The translations under genes and the position numbers were made by a program. A DNA stretch of 64,000 bases from Streptomyces sp. DT2A-34 (GTDB lineage Bacteria > Actinomycetota > Actinomycetes > Streptomycetales > Streptomycetaceae). The DNA lies in NCBI RefSeq assembly GCF_030499515.1, contig NZ_JASTWJ010000001.1:5126001-5190000 (forward strand), read 5' to 3'. The notes beneath the pieces were generated by a model. The model saw only the letters and a program-made list of their open reading frames with translations. It was not told the DNA's origin and searched no databases. Below, piece after piece: positions 24,999 through 34,033 of the stretch (its first letter is position 1; every line of letters begins with the position of its first letter).

Positions 24999-26048
24999 GT
25001 GGGCTACGAGCCCGTGGTGAGCCATGAAGCGGAAGCGCGCGAGGAGTTCGAGACGCGGCTGAAGGCCTACGAGGGGCAGCGCGCCGCTGTGTCGCGTGCG
25101 GGCAAGGACGCCGTCAACGCGCCCATGATCCGGCACTGGTGCGAGGCCATGGGCGACACCAACCCGGCGTACTCGGGACCGGACGCCATCGCTCCGCCCA
25201 CCATGCTCCAGGTGTGGACCATGAGCGGCCTCTCCGGCCATACGGGCCGCGCGCACGCGTACGAGGAGCTGCTCGGCCTGCTCGACGAGGCGGGCTGCAC
25301 CTCGGTGGTCGCCACCGACTGCGAGCAGGAGTATCTACGGCCCCTGCGGCCCGGGGACGAGATCACCTTCGACTCGGTGATCGAGTCGGTGTCGGAGAGG
25401 AAGACGACGAAGCTCGGCACGGGGTACTTCGTCACGACCCGCATGGACATCCGCGTCGGCACCGACCTGGCGGGCACCCACCGCTTCCGCATCCTCAAGT
25501 ACGCACCCATACGTCCCGCCGGTCAGCCACGTCCCGCCGGTCAGTCAGGCCCCGCCGGTCAGTCACGTCTGGCCGGCCAGTCCGGTCAGTCACGTCACTC
25601 CGGTCAGTCGGGGCCACGCAACAAGCCCGCTCGCCCCCGCCCCGTGGTCAACCGTGACAACGCCGCCTTCTGGGAGGGCGTCCAGCGGCACAGCCTGCTC
25701 ATTCAGCGCTGCACCGGCTGCGGCACCCTGCGCCACCCCTGGCTGCCCGGCTGCAACGCCTGCGGCGGCCTGGAGTGGGACAAGGTCGAGGCGAGCGGCG
25801 AGGGGACTGTCTATTCGTACGTCGTGATGCACCACCCGCCGTTCCCCGCCTTCGACCCGCCCTACGCGGTCGGCCTGATCGAACTGGCCGAGGGCGTGCG
25901 GATGATCGGCAACGTGGTGGGGGTGCCGTACGACAAGGTGCGGATCGGGCTGCCGGTGCGGCTCGAATTCCAGGAGCACGACGAGGGGTTGGTGCTGCCG
26001 GTCTGGCGCGCTCAGGAGTCCCAGCACCTCGGGGAGGTTGTCGCATGA
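24999..26048 (+). CDS. MaoC-like/DUF35 OB-fold fusion (ChsH2-like hydratase subunit)
   Basis: 349 residues from GTG at 24999. Residues about 10-170 are a hot-dog MaoC-type domain (APPTMLQVWTM, RPGDEITF). Residues about 215-335 are a DUF35 zinc-ribbon plus OB-fold: CTGCGTLRHPWLPGCNACG, then EGTVYSYVVMHHP. In mycobacteria the ChsH2 subunit pairs with ChsH1 as a heteromeric enoyl-CoA hydratase in steroid side-chain degradation, and its DUF35 domain docks the Ltp2 aldolase. The two downstream genes match those partners. The linker is a degenerate PAGQSG repeat (about residues 172-205), unusual for the family. The substrate here is inferred. Confidence 0.82.
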   Translation: MGYEPVVSHEAEAREEFETRLKAYEGQRAAVSRAGKDAVNAPMIRHWCEAMGDTNPAYSGPDAIAPPTMLQVWTMSGLSGHTGRAHAYEELLGLLDEAGCTSVVATDCEQEYLRPLRPGDEITFDSVIESVSERKTTKLGTGYFVTTRMDIRVGTDLAGTHRFRILKYAPIRPAGQPRPAGQSGPAGQSRLAGQSGQSRHSGQSGPRNKPARPRPVVNRDNAAFWEGVQRHSLLIQRCTGCGTLRHPWLPGCNACGGLEWDKVEASGEGTVYSYVVMHHPPFPAFDPPYAVGLIELAEGVRMIGNVVGVPYDKVRIGLPVRLEFQEHDEGLVLPVWRAQESQHLGEVVA

Positions 26049-26497
26049 GGGCCGGTGAGGGCGTGGCGGGGAACCGTATCAAGGCCGGTGACGAACTGCC
26101 GCCGCTGGAGGTCCCGATCACCCGCACCCTGATCGTCGCGGGGGCCATCGCCTCGCGCGACTACCAGGACGTGCACCACGACGCCGAGTTGGCCCGCCAG
26201 AAGGGCGCTCCCGACATCTTCATGAACATCCTCACGACCAATGGCCTGGTCGGCCGCTACATCACCGACCACTTCGGACCGACGGCCGTACTGCGCAAGG
26301 TGGCCATACGACTCGGGGCGCCCAACTACCCCGGAGACGCGATGGTGTTGACGGGCACGGTCGAGGAGGTCGACGGCGACACGGTGACGGTACGGGTGGT
26401 CGGCGCGAACGGCATCGGCAGACACGTGACCGGCACGGTGACGGTGACCGTCCCGGCCGGGGCTGCGGTCACCGCGTCGTCGGAGGGCCCGGCATGA
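26045..26497 (+). CDS. MaoC-like enoyl-CoA hydratase subunit (ChsH1-like)
   Basis: 150 residues. A single hot-dog MaoC domain with the catalytic helix region RDYQDVHHDAELAR (Asp and His of the hydratase 2 motif) and GxPDIFMNI. The ATG overlaps the previous stop (ATGA), and the next gene overlaps this one by 4 bases. The catalytic His/Asp lie here while the upstream subunit lacks an obvious pair, as in the ChsH1-ChsH2 complex. Confidence 0.82.
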   Translation: MRAGEGVAGNRIKAGDELPPLEVPITRTLIVAGAIASRDYQDVHHDAELARQKGAPDIFMNILTTNGLVGRYITDHFGPTAVLRKVAIRLGAPNYPGDAMVLTGTVEEVDGDTVTVRVVGANGIGRHVTGTVTVTVPAGAAVTASSEGPA

Positions 26498-27660
26498 GCG
26501 TTCGCGCGCGGGACGCCCTCGCCGGTCGGGCGGCGATTGTCGGTGTCGGGGCCACCGAGTTCTCCAAGGACTCGGGGCGCAGTGAGCTCCGGCTGGCCGT
26601 GGAGGCGGTGCGGGCCGCGCTGGACGACGCGGGGCTGACGCCCGGGGACGTGGACGGGATGGTGACGTTCACGATGGACACCAGCCCGGAGATCACCGTG
26701 GCCCAGGCCTGCGGGATGGGTGAGCTGTCCTTCTTCTCCCGGGTCCACTACGGCGGCGGCGCGGCCTGCGCGACCGTCCAGCAGGCGGCGCTCGCCGTCG
26801 CGACGGGCGTCGCGGAGGTGGTGGTCTGCTATCGCGCGTTCAACGAGCGGTCGGGGCGGCGCTTCGGGTCGGGGGTGCGGCATCGGGAGCCGTCGGCGGA
26901 GGGTGCGGCGCTCGGCTGGTCGCTGCCGTTCGGGCTGCTCACGCCCGCATCGTGGGTGGCGATGGCGGCCCAGCGGTATCTGCATACGTACGGGCTGACG
27001 CCGGAGGTGTTCGGGCATGTGGCCGTCGTCGACCGCAAGTACGCGGCGACCAACCCGGCCGCGTACTTCCACGGCAGACCCATCACCCTCGCCGACCACG
27101 CGGCCTCGCGCTGGATCGTCGAGCCGCTGCGGCTGCTGGACTGCTGCCAGGAGACGGACGGCGGCCAGGCACTCGTCGTCACGTCCGTCGAACGGGCCCG
27201 TGACCTGCCCCGCCCCCCGGCCGTCATAGCGGCGGCGGCCCAGGGCGCCGGCCGAGGGCAGGAGCAGATGACGAGCTTCTACCGGGACGACCTCACCGGT
27301 CTGCCGGAGATGGCCGTGGTGGCGCGGCAGCTGTGGCGGACGGCGGGGCTGGGGCCGGGGGAGATCGACGTGGGCATCCTGTACGACCACTTCACTCCTT
27401 TCGTGCTGATGCAGTTGGAGGAGTTCGGGTTCTGCGGAAAGGGGGAGGCCGGGGCCTTCGTGGCCGAGGAGCGGCTGCCGCTCAACACGCACGGGGGGCA
27501 GCTGGGGGAGGCGTATCTGCACGGGATGAACGGCATCGCGGAGGGGGTGAGGCAGGTGCGGGGGACGTCCGTGAACCAGATATCCGGGGCCGGGCGGGTG
27601 CTGGTGACGGCGGGTACGGGCGTGCCGACGTCGGGTCTGGTCCTTGCTGCCGACGGGTGA
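26494..27660 (+). CDS. Thiolase-fold lipid-transfer protein/aldolase (Ltp2-like)
   Basis: 388 residues. SCP-x thiolase fold: AAIVGVGATEFS start, GGGAACATVQQAALAVATG, CYRAFNERSG and the C-terminal NTHGGQLGEAYLHGMNG. Ltp2-type enzymes are thiolase relatives that perform a retro-aldol cleavage of a 17-hydroxylated steroid C22-acyl-CoA, docked on the ChsH2 DUF35 domain. The three-gene order with ATGA overlaps supports this assignment. The operon could also act on another acyl-CoA. Confidence 0.82.
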   Translation: MSVRARDALAGRAAIVGVGATEFSKDSGRSELRLAVEAVRAALDDAGLTPGDVDGMVTFTMDTSPEITVAQACGMGELSFFSRVHYGGGAACATVQQAALAVATGVAEVVVCYRAFNERSGRRFGSGVRHREPSAEGAALGWSLPFGLLTPASWVAMAAQRYLHTYGLTPEVFGHVAVVDRKYAATNPAAYFHGRPITLADHAASRWIVEPLRLLDCCQETDGGQALVVTSVERARDLPRPPAVIAAAAQGAGRGQEQMTSFYRDDLTGLPEMAVVARQLWRTAGLGPGEIDVGILYDHFTPFVLMQLEEFGFCGKGEAGAFVAEERLPLNTHGGQLGEAYLHGMNGIAEGVRQVRGTSVNQISGAGRVLVTAGTGVPTSGLVLAADG

Positions 27661-27806
27661 CCCCCAGGGGTAATCCCGCAGTATCCGTCCCCCGCTCGTC
27701 CACCTTCAGGAGGTGGAGTCAGCACCACCCCTACAACCTGAGGCGGACGTCGCTTCGGCACCTGCGGCCGATCCGCTGGAGCAGGGGCCGCTCATAGCGT
27801 GGAGCC

Positions 27807-28364
27807 ATGACCACACCCGTCTGCACCAGCGCTTCCGACGCCGCGACGCGGTCCCTGCCGAATGCGACGTATCCCTCCTTCGCCTCGTACGTGCGGGCCC
27901 GCCAGCCGGTGCTGTTGCGTACCGCCCGCTCGCTGACCGCGAACCCGAGCGACGCGGAGGACCTGCTGCAGACCGCGCTCACCAAGACCTACGTCGCCTG
28001 GGAGCGCATCGAGGACCATCGCGCGCTCGACGGCTATGTGCGCAGGGCGCTGCTGAACACGCGGACGTCGCAGTGGCGCAAGCGCAAGGTCGACGAGTTC
28101 GCCTGCGACGAACTGCCCGAGCCGGAGCCCACCCCCGGCCACGACGACCCGGCGGAGAAGCAGGCGCTGCACGACGCGATGTGGCGCGCGATCATGCGGC
28201 TGCCGGCGCGGCAGCGGGCGATGGTCGTCCTGCGGTACTACGAGGATCTCAGCGAGGTCCAGACGGCCGAGGTGCTCGGGGTCTCCGTCGGCACGGTGAA
28301 GTCGGCGGTGTCCCGAGCGCTCGGGAAGCTGCGCGAGGATCCTGAGCTGGGGCTGGTCCGCTAG
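27807..28364 (+). CDS. SigE-family ECF RNA polymerase sigma factor
   Basis: 185 residues. Region 2 includes ARSLTANPSDAEDLLQTALTKTY and WERIEDHRALDGYVRRALLNT. Region 4 is LPARQRAMVVLRYYEDLSEVQTAEVLGVSVGTVKSAVSRAL. These are the features of the actinobacterial SigE/SigM-like ECF subgroup. No anti-sigma gene follows directly; the next gene is the synthetase fragment. Target genes unknown. Confidence 0.9.
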   Translation: MTTPVCTSASDAATRSLPNATYPSFASYVRARQPVLLRTARSLTANPSDAEDLLQTALTKTYVAWERIEDHRALDGYVRRALLNTRTSQWRKRKVDEFACDELPEPEPTPGHDDPAEKQALHDAMWRAIMRLPARQRAMVVLRYYEDLSEVQTAEVLGVSVGTVKSAVSRALGKLREDPELGLVR

Positions 28365-28448
28365 GCGTGGCTCAGGGCGAACCCGCCTCCCTCGTTATCG
28401 TCACGCCCCATGAACGCAACGTGACATGATCGATCGCCCCCCTAGTGA

Positions 28449-28464
28449 CATACCGCGCGGTATG
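28449..28464. promoter_or_regulatory. Perfect 16-bp palindrome, probable TetR operator (copy 1)
   Basis: CATACCGCGCGGTATG lies about 60 bases before the GTG of the truncated synthetase copy. A related site occurs at 31811 before the full-length gene. A TetR C-terminal remnant lies downstream of that gene. Confidence 0.65.
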
Positions 28465-28524
28465 CGCGCAGAATCTGCGCAGCTCTTACTGCCGCGTAGG
28501 CAATGTCGCCCCCGGGAGGACGCC

Positions 28525-28773
28525 GTGCTGAGCACGATGCAGGACGTACCGCTGCTGATCTCGAGAATCCTGACCCACGGGTCGACGATCTACGGCTCAT
28601 CGCAGGTCATCACCTGGACCGGAGAGGCCGAGCCGCACCGCTGTTCCTTCGCGGAGGTCGGTGCGCGTGCGGCGCAGCTGGCGCACGCTCTGCGCGAGGA
28701 CCTGGGTGTGGCCGGCGACGAGCGGGTCGCGACCCTGATGTGGAGCGGCGTGCCTAAAACACTCGCGGCTTGA
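28525..28773 (+). pseudogene. 5' fragment of an acyl-CoA synthetase gene
   Basis: 82 codons from GTG at 28525, with GGGAGGA upstream. About the first 75 residues (TMQDVPLLISRIL, GSSQV, TWTGEAEPHR, AAQLAHALREDLGV, TLMW) parallel the N-terminus of the synthetase at 31883 at roughly 70-80% identity. After TLMW the similarity stops and a short tail ends in TGA. The ATP-binding and catalytic regions are absent. The promoter palindrome is duplicated too. Confidence 0.88.
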
Positions 28774-28799
28774 CCTGCGGAAACGCGAGTGAGGGGCAA

Positions 28800-28837
28800 G
28801 GGGCCCCGGTGTCCATGCCCATGGACACCGGGGCCCC
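28800..28837. repeat. Perfect 18-bp inverted repeat with 2-base spacer
   Basis: The arm GGGGCCCCGGTGTCCATG (28800-28817) is followed by CC and then its exact reverse complement (28820-28837). It could act as a terminator for the truncated frame, but it lacks a T-run and is unusually long and perfect. A second stem (28896-28906 with 28912-28922, 11 bp) follows 60 bases later. No gene lies between 28774 and 29057. Confidence 0.8.
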
Positions 28838-29057
28838 AGTCTGTTGGGCGCCGTGTCGCGTGGGAGGGCAGGCGCAGGGCGGAGGAGACGACGAAGCCCC
28901 GCCCGGGGCTTCCGGGCGGGGCAGGCGCATGGCGTCCAGCTGGGGCTGCTTGCCTGCTCTGCTACAGGTGTAGACGTCCATTCATGTCAGTGGCTCTAAA
29001 GGGCAGAGCGGCCCGCGTCATTCCTGCTTTGTGCAAGACTCATTTGAAAACGACCCT

Positions 29058-29231
29058 TTAGTTTTGATCGTTCCGCGCAGGGGGCTTGCTGACTTTGTTT
29101 ATCAGCAGGACGTAGGCGCCGCCTAGAACGAATGTGGCCACGTACTGAGCCCATTCGGTGCCGGCGAGTAGTTTGTTCGCTCCTACGAGCACGGCGGCCC
29201 AGGCGAGCGTGACAAGAATCTTGGCCGTCAT
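29058..29231 (-). CDS. Small two-helix membrane protein, possible immunity partner
   Basis: 57 residues from ATG at 29231. Two hydrophobic helices (KILVTLAWAAVLVGANKLL and YVATFVLGGAYVLLINKV) and a basic tail. It starts 16 bases after the stop of the secreted-peptide gene, in the same direction. Small two-helix proteins beside secreted cationic peptides are typical of bacteriocin immunity proteins, but nothing in the sequence proves it. Confidence 0.55.
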   Translation of the reverse strand: MTAKILVTLAWAAVLVGANKLLAGTEWAQYVATFVLGGAYVLLINKVSKPPARNDQN

Positions 29232-29247
29232 TGGTGTGCTCCTAGCT

Positions 29248-29616
29248 TTACGCGAAGGACGAAAGGCAGGCCGCCGCCCCTGCGACGACGACCTTGCCGG
29301 CAATGTCCTTGGCCGCGTCCTTACTGATGAACTTGCCGACGACCAACGCAGCTGCCCCGCCAATTGCGGCCTTGACCAGGCAGTTCTTGACGATCTTGGT
29401 CATCTTGTTGTTGTGCAGAAGTGAGGCGCAGGCAGTCTTGCTGTGGTAGACCGTGCACATCGACCGCTGTTCTCCGATCGGGTCGACCATAATGTGGGCC
29501 GTCGGAGCCTTGGCGACAGGCTGCGACTGTGTGGCGGCTGACGCGGTACCCGCACCCATTATGAGGGCGCCACTGAGGAGGGCGGCGGACAGCGTGCTCG
29601 ATATGACGCGCTTCAT
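29248..29616 (-). CDS. Secreted Cys-containing, Gly/Ala-rich peptide, bacteriocin-like
   Basis: 122 residues from ATG at 29616 (upstream in-frame ATGs lack an RBS). A signal peptide is cleaved near TASAA. The mature 92 residues have four Cys (in SMCTVYH, TACASL, KNCLVK and AACLSS). The C-terminal half is amphipathic and Gly/Ala/Val-rich, ending in a hydrophobic helix (AAIGGAAALVVGKFISKDA). Net charge is positive. This is the profile of a membrane-active secreted peptide, possibly a bacteriocin. I do not recognise a named family. Confidence 0.6.
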   Translation of the reverse strand: MKRVISSTLSAALLSGALIMGAGTASAATQSQPVAKAPTAHIMVDPIGEQRSMCTVYHSKTACASLLHNNKMTKIVKNCLVKAAIGGAAALVVGKFISKDAAKDIAGKVVVAGAAACLSSFA

Positions 29617-29874
29617 TTTGGAGAATCCCCGATTCTTCTTGCTTGGCAGGCGGACTCTGGTCCGGAGTCGCGCCTTCCGGTCATGCATGACCCTACGCAC
29701 AAGATCGCTCGGGCCTGAAGGGATTTGACTGGGATTTGAGACTGGGCCTTTTCTGACTTGATGTTCGTGCCGGTTAGCGGCAGGAATGTCGGGCCTTCAC
29801 GCTTGCGCCCCAGGTTCGACACGTATTCGCAATCCGCCCGCCCTGCCCGTGGTCTCCGGGCGGGGTGAGGACGG

Positions 29875-30105
29875 CTAGTACCTGCGGGGCAAACTCCATC
29901 GTTCCGGGTTAGCGGTGACGTCTGCCTTCAATGCTTTCACCGTGGGATCAACCGCGCCCCAGGAGTGTGGCCACGGATGCTCGGCGTACAGCCCGCATGC
30001 GTCGCCATTGGCCCGTTCGTCCGGGCACCAACTGAGCGTGACGAATTGGTGGTCGGTTTCACTCCACAGGAACCACACGGCTTCATCGGGGTTGGCGGCG
30101 CGCGC
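29875..30105 (-). pseudogene. Fragment of an unknown gene (Trp-rich)
   Basis: The frame reads AANPDEAVWFLWSETDHQFVTL to a stop at 29875. The only start inside is a GTG with no RBS, and the sequence continues upstream in frame into other fragments, so the 5' end is lost. A stem (29841-29849 with 29857-29865) follows the stop. Confidence 0.4.
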
Positions 30106-30245
30106 CGGACAGATCGGCGAAGTAGCGGGCGAAGATGTCCACCGGGTTGGTGACCATCACGACCACGCCCGGGTAGCCGGTCAGGGTGCGGGCCCACTCG
30201 GCGATGACGGGGCCGTTCGCGGCGAGTCCGGCCATGCGCACATCC
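30106..30245 (-). pseudogene. Fragment of a lactate/malate dehydrogenase-type gene
   Basis: About 46 codons read DVRMAGLAANGPVIAEWAR and then GVVVMVTNPVDIFARYF, which is the NAD-binding second half and TNPVD motif of LDH/MDH enzymes. No other part of such a gene is nearby. It is joined in a different frame to the end of a phage-like fragment, so it is a rearrangement scar, not a gene. Confidence 0.6.
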
Positions 30246-30359
30246 GCCGTCGCGGATCTCGTCGAGGGCGGGGCGGGTTTGCGCGCGGCCGGCGATCTCG
30301 CGCACCTTGCGTTCGAGGTCGCGGATGCGGTCGAGCAGGTCGTTCGGGACGGTAGCCAT
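30246..30359 (-). pseudogene. 5' fragment of a phage minor tail-like gene
   Basis: It begins MATVPNDLLDRIRDLERKV and continues to ALDEIRDG, the coiled-coil start of siphovirus-like minor tail proteins in Streptomyces. The ATG overlaps the stop of the upstream pseudogene (TGATG), so the two were once coupled. It is cut after about 38 codons. Confidence 0.5.
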
Positions 30360-31250
30360 CAGGCGGCGGCCTCCAAAGTCAGGGTTGCGGTTTCGCCTTG
30401 GTCGCGGGTGGGCGGTGTGACGGAGATGCCGACGACGCGGTGCCGGGTGTCGTAGCCGTCGGGGTTGAGCAGGTCGCGGATGCGCAAGCGGATCGTGCGG
30501 CCGAGCAGGTCGGGGTGACGTCCTGGTCGAGGCGCACGGTCACCGCGGGAATCACCTGGGGCGTGCGTGCGGCGGCGGCCTCGGCGCGCGCGTTGGCCGA
30601 GGGTTTCGGCGTCGTCCACGCTTGAGTGATCGCTCGTGGCGTCGAGGCGCGGCCAGCCGTCGGCGAGGGCCTGCTCATCGATGCGGAGGTCGGACAGCAG
30701 GGGCTTGCTTGCGGCGGCCTGGTTGCTGTTGTCCGAGGCGCCGCGGGCCTGCCACACGTTGGCGAGGGTGGTCGCGTCCTCGGGGGCGTTCGTAGGTGAG
30801 CACGGGTCCGGGGTGGGTGAGCACGACGTCGGCCTCGCCGCGGGTGATGCGCGGGTATCCGAGTTCGAGCAGCTTGCGCCGGTGGCCGGTCTCGGGGCCG
30901 CGGTCGCAGCGGATGCGCCACTCGAACCCGTTGTCGACGGCGGCGAGCTTGTCGAGCAGTTCGCGAACGCTCGGCTGATCGTGCTTGCTGAAGCTGCGCG
31001 ACCGCTTCACACCCGAGAGGTGGGTGTCGTACTCGATGCCGGTGTCGCCGCCCGGCAGCGACTGTGCGTAGTCGACCAGGTTGCGGGCTATGTCGAGTTG
31101 GTCGATTGCCTCGGCGCTCAGCGTCTCGAACAGCCGGCGGTGTTCGAGGTAGGTGTCGAAGGTGCCGGCCTGCACTTCAATGGAGGCGAACCCGCGCTCG
31201 TCGACCTTCGAGACGGTCGACCACAGGATGCCGCCCCACCAGATGGACAC
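30359..31250 (-). pseudogene. Phage tail (siphovirus Gp37-like) gene with multiple frameshifts
   Basis: The frame from 31250 reads WSTVSKVDERGFASIEVQAG and ERITRGEADVVLTHPGPV-like sequence to about 30785. It then continues in another frame (VWQARGASDNSNQAAA, then LRIDEQALADGWPRLD), passes a third frame (RAEAAAARTPQVIPAV) and returns for IRLRIRDLLNPDGYDTRHRV to the stop. At least three frameshifts are needed. The likely original product is a tail base or spike protein of a siphophage. It is a prophage relic. Confidence 0.6.
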
Positions 31251-31319
31251 CCTCTACGAACTCACCGGCCTCCCGCGGCACGGTCAATGCCGAGGCGGCA
31301 CCAGCATGACCACCGGCAC

Positions 31320-31740
31320 ACGACCACCGGCGGCAAGTACATCAACAAGCCCGGACACGCCTACCGCTGCACGCTGCACGCTGCACGCTGCACGCTGCGT
31401 GCGCAGTCCGGCAGCACCGCATGCGACGGCATCTGGATTCCTCGCGCGGACGTAGAGCGCGAGGTCACAGAGTGGCTCATGCGCGAAGCCGCACCCGGCA
31501 TCGACACCGCGCCACCCGCCGAGGGCACCGACGAGCCACAGATCGACGAGCGGGCCCTCGCCAAGCAGGCGCAGGCCAAGCTGAAAGGGGAGTACGACAC
31601 GATCGAGGGCGCGCTCACCCGCTTGATCATGGACGCCAACGAGAACCCCAAGAAGTACCCACCGGGAGCGTTCGAGCGCGCACGCGACAACTACCGAAGC
31701 CGGCCCACATCTGCCGAAGGCCGTTCGGTACCGTCACGGC
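31320..31740 (+). pseudogene. C-terminal fragment of a large serine recombinase
   Basis: One frame reads GGKYINKPGHAYRC, a Cys-rich zinc-ribbon-like stretch expanded by DNA repeats, then DGIWIPRADVEREVTEWLM and a charged coiled coil (KAKLKGEYDTIEGALTRLI-like) ending near FERARD. This matches the recombinase zinc-ribbon and coiled-coil end of phage serine integrases. The catalytic domain is missing. It lies about 70 bases before the operator of the synthetase gene, where an integrase would be expected next to an att site. Confidence 0.5.
31366..31400. repeat. Five heptad tandem repeats (GCTGCAC)
   Basis: Four exact copies of GCTGCAC and one imperfect copy fall inside the zinc-ribbon part of the recombinase fragment, where they insert extra Leu-His-Ala-Ala residues. 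Confidence 0.7.
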
Positions 31741-31810
31741 TGGCCTGTGGCTCGCTGCCGAACTCTGGACACGTCCGGACACGTGGGAACAGATTCCCCC
31801 GAGGTAGTGA

Positions 31811-31826
31811 CATACCGAGTGGTATG
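31811..31826. promoter_or_regulatory. TetR operator-like palindrome (copy 2)
   Basis: CATACCGAGTGGTATG, arms CATACC and GGTATG around four bases, about 57 bases before the synthetase GTG. It is the counterpart of the perfect palindrome at 28449. Confidence 0.6.
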
Positions 31827-31882
31827 CCCCGAGAATCGCGGCCAGGTACTACCGCCGCGTAACTCAATGGGGAGGCCCACCG

Positions 31883-33538
<1,656 letters not shown>

Positions 33539-33546
33539 CAGGTATA

Positions 33547-33583
33547 CGGCGGCCGGGACGAGATGGGTTCGTCCCGGCCGCCG
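33547..33583 (+). terminator. Terminator of the acyl-CoA synthetase gene
   Basis: A perfect 15-bp stem (33547-33561 with 33569-33583) with a seven-base loop, directly after the stop codon. Confidence 0.85.
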
Positions 33584-33632
33584 AGTACTTCACTGAGGTA
33601 CGGCACCTTCACCGCCGTAGGACTCACGCCCC

Positions 33633-33996
33633 CTCCAACCCGGAAGACATCGAGGGCTGGCTGGACCGGCTGATGGACTACCACGCCGCCCACCCCGAAC
33701 TGCTGCGCCTCCTCTACGGGGAGGGCATCCAGTACGGCAGCACCGAACTGCCCGACGAGACCGAGCGCCAGGAGCACTACGCCCACAAGGTCGCCGCGGT
33801 CCGGGACGGCCAGGAGCGCGGCGTGATCACCGACGCGATCCCGCCCCAGGACCTGCTGTTCCTACTGGTCGCGATGGCCAACTGGGCCACCGTCGTGCCG
33901 CAGATGAGCCGCATCCTGGTGGGCGGCGAGGACGACGACCGGGACCGCCTGCGCGCCTCGGTCAAGGAGGCGGCGCGCAGGCTCATCGCGCGCTGA
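33633..33996 (+). pseudogene. C-terminal half of a TetR-family regulator
   Basis: About 120 codons read DIEGWLDRLMDYHAAHPELLRLLYGEG, then VRDGQERGVITDAIPPQDLLFLLVAMANW to the stop. This is the ligand-binding and dimerisation domain of a TetR regulator of the fatty-acid or xenobiotic type. The helix-turn-helix domain is absent: upstream are a terminator and the end of the synthetase, and no start with an RBS is visible. The surviving palindromes near the synthetase may have been its operators (inference). Confidence 0.8.
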
Positions 33997-34033
33997 CGTA
34001 CGCCAGCCGGTACCGCGTCAACGACGTGCGTCG

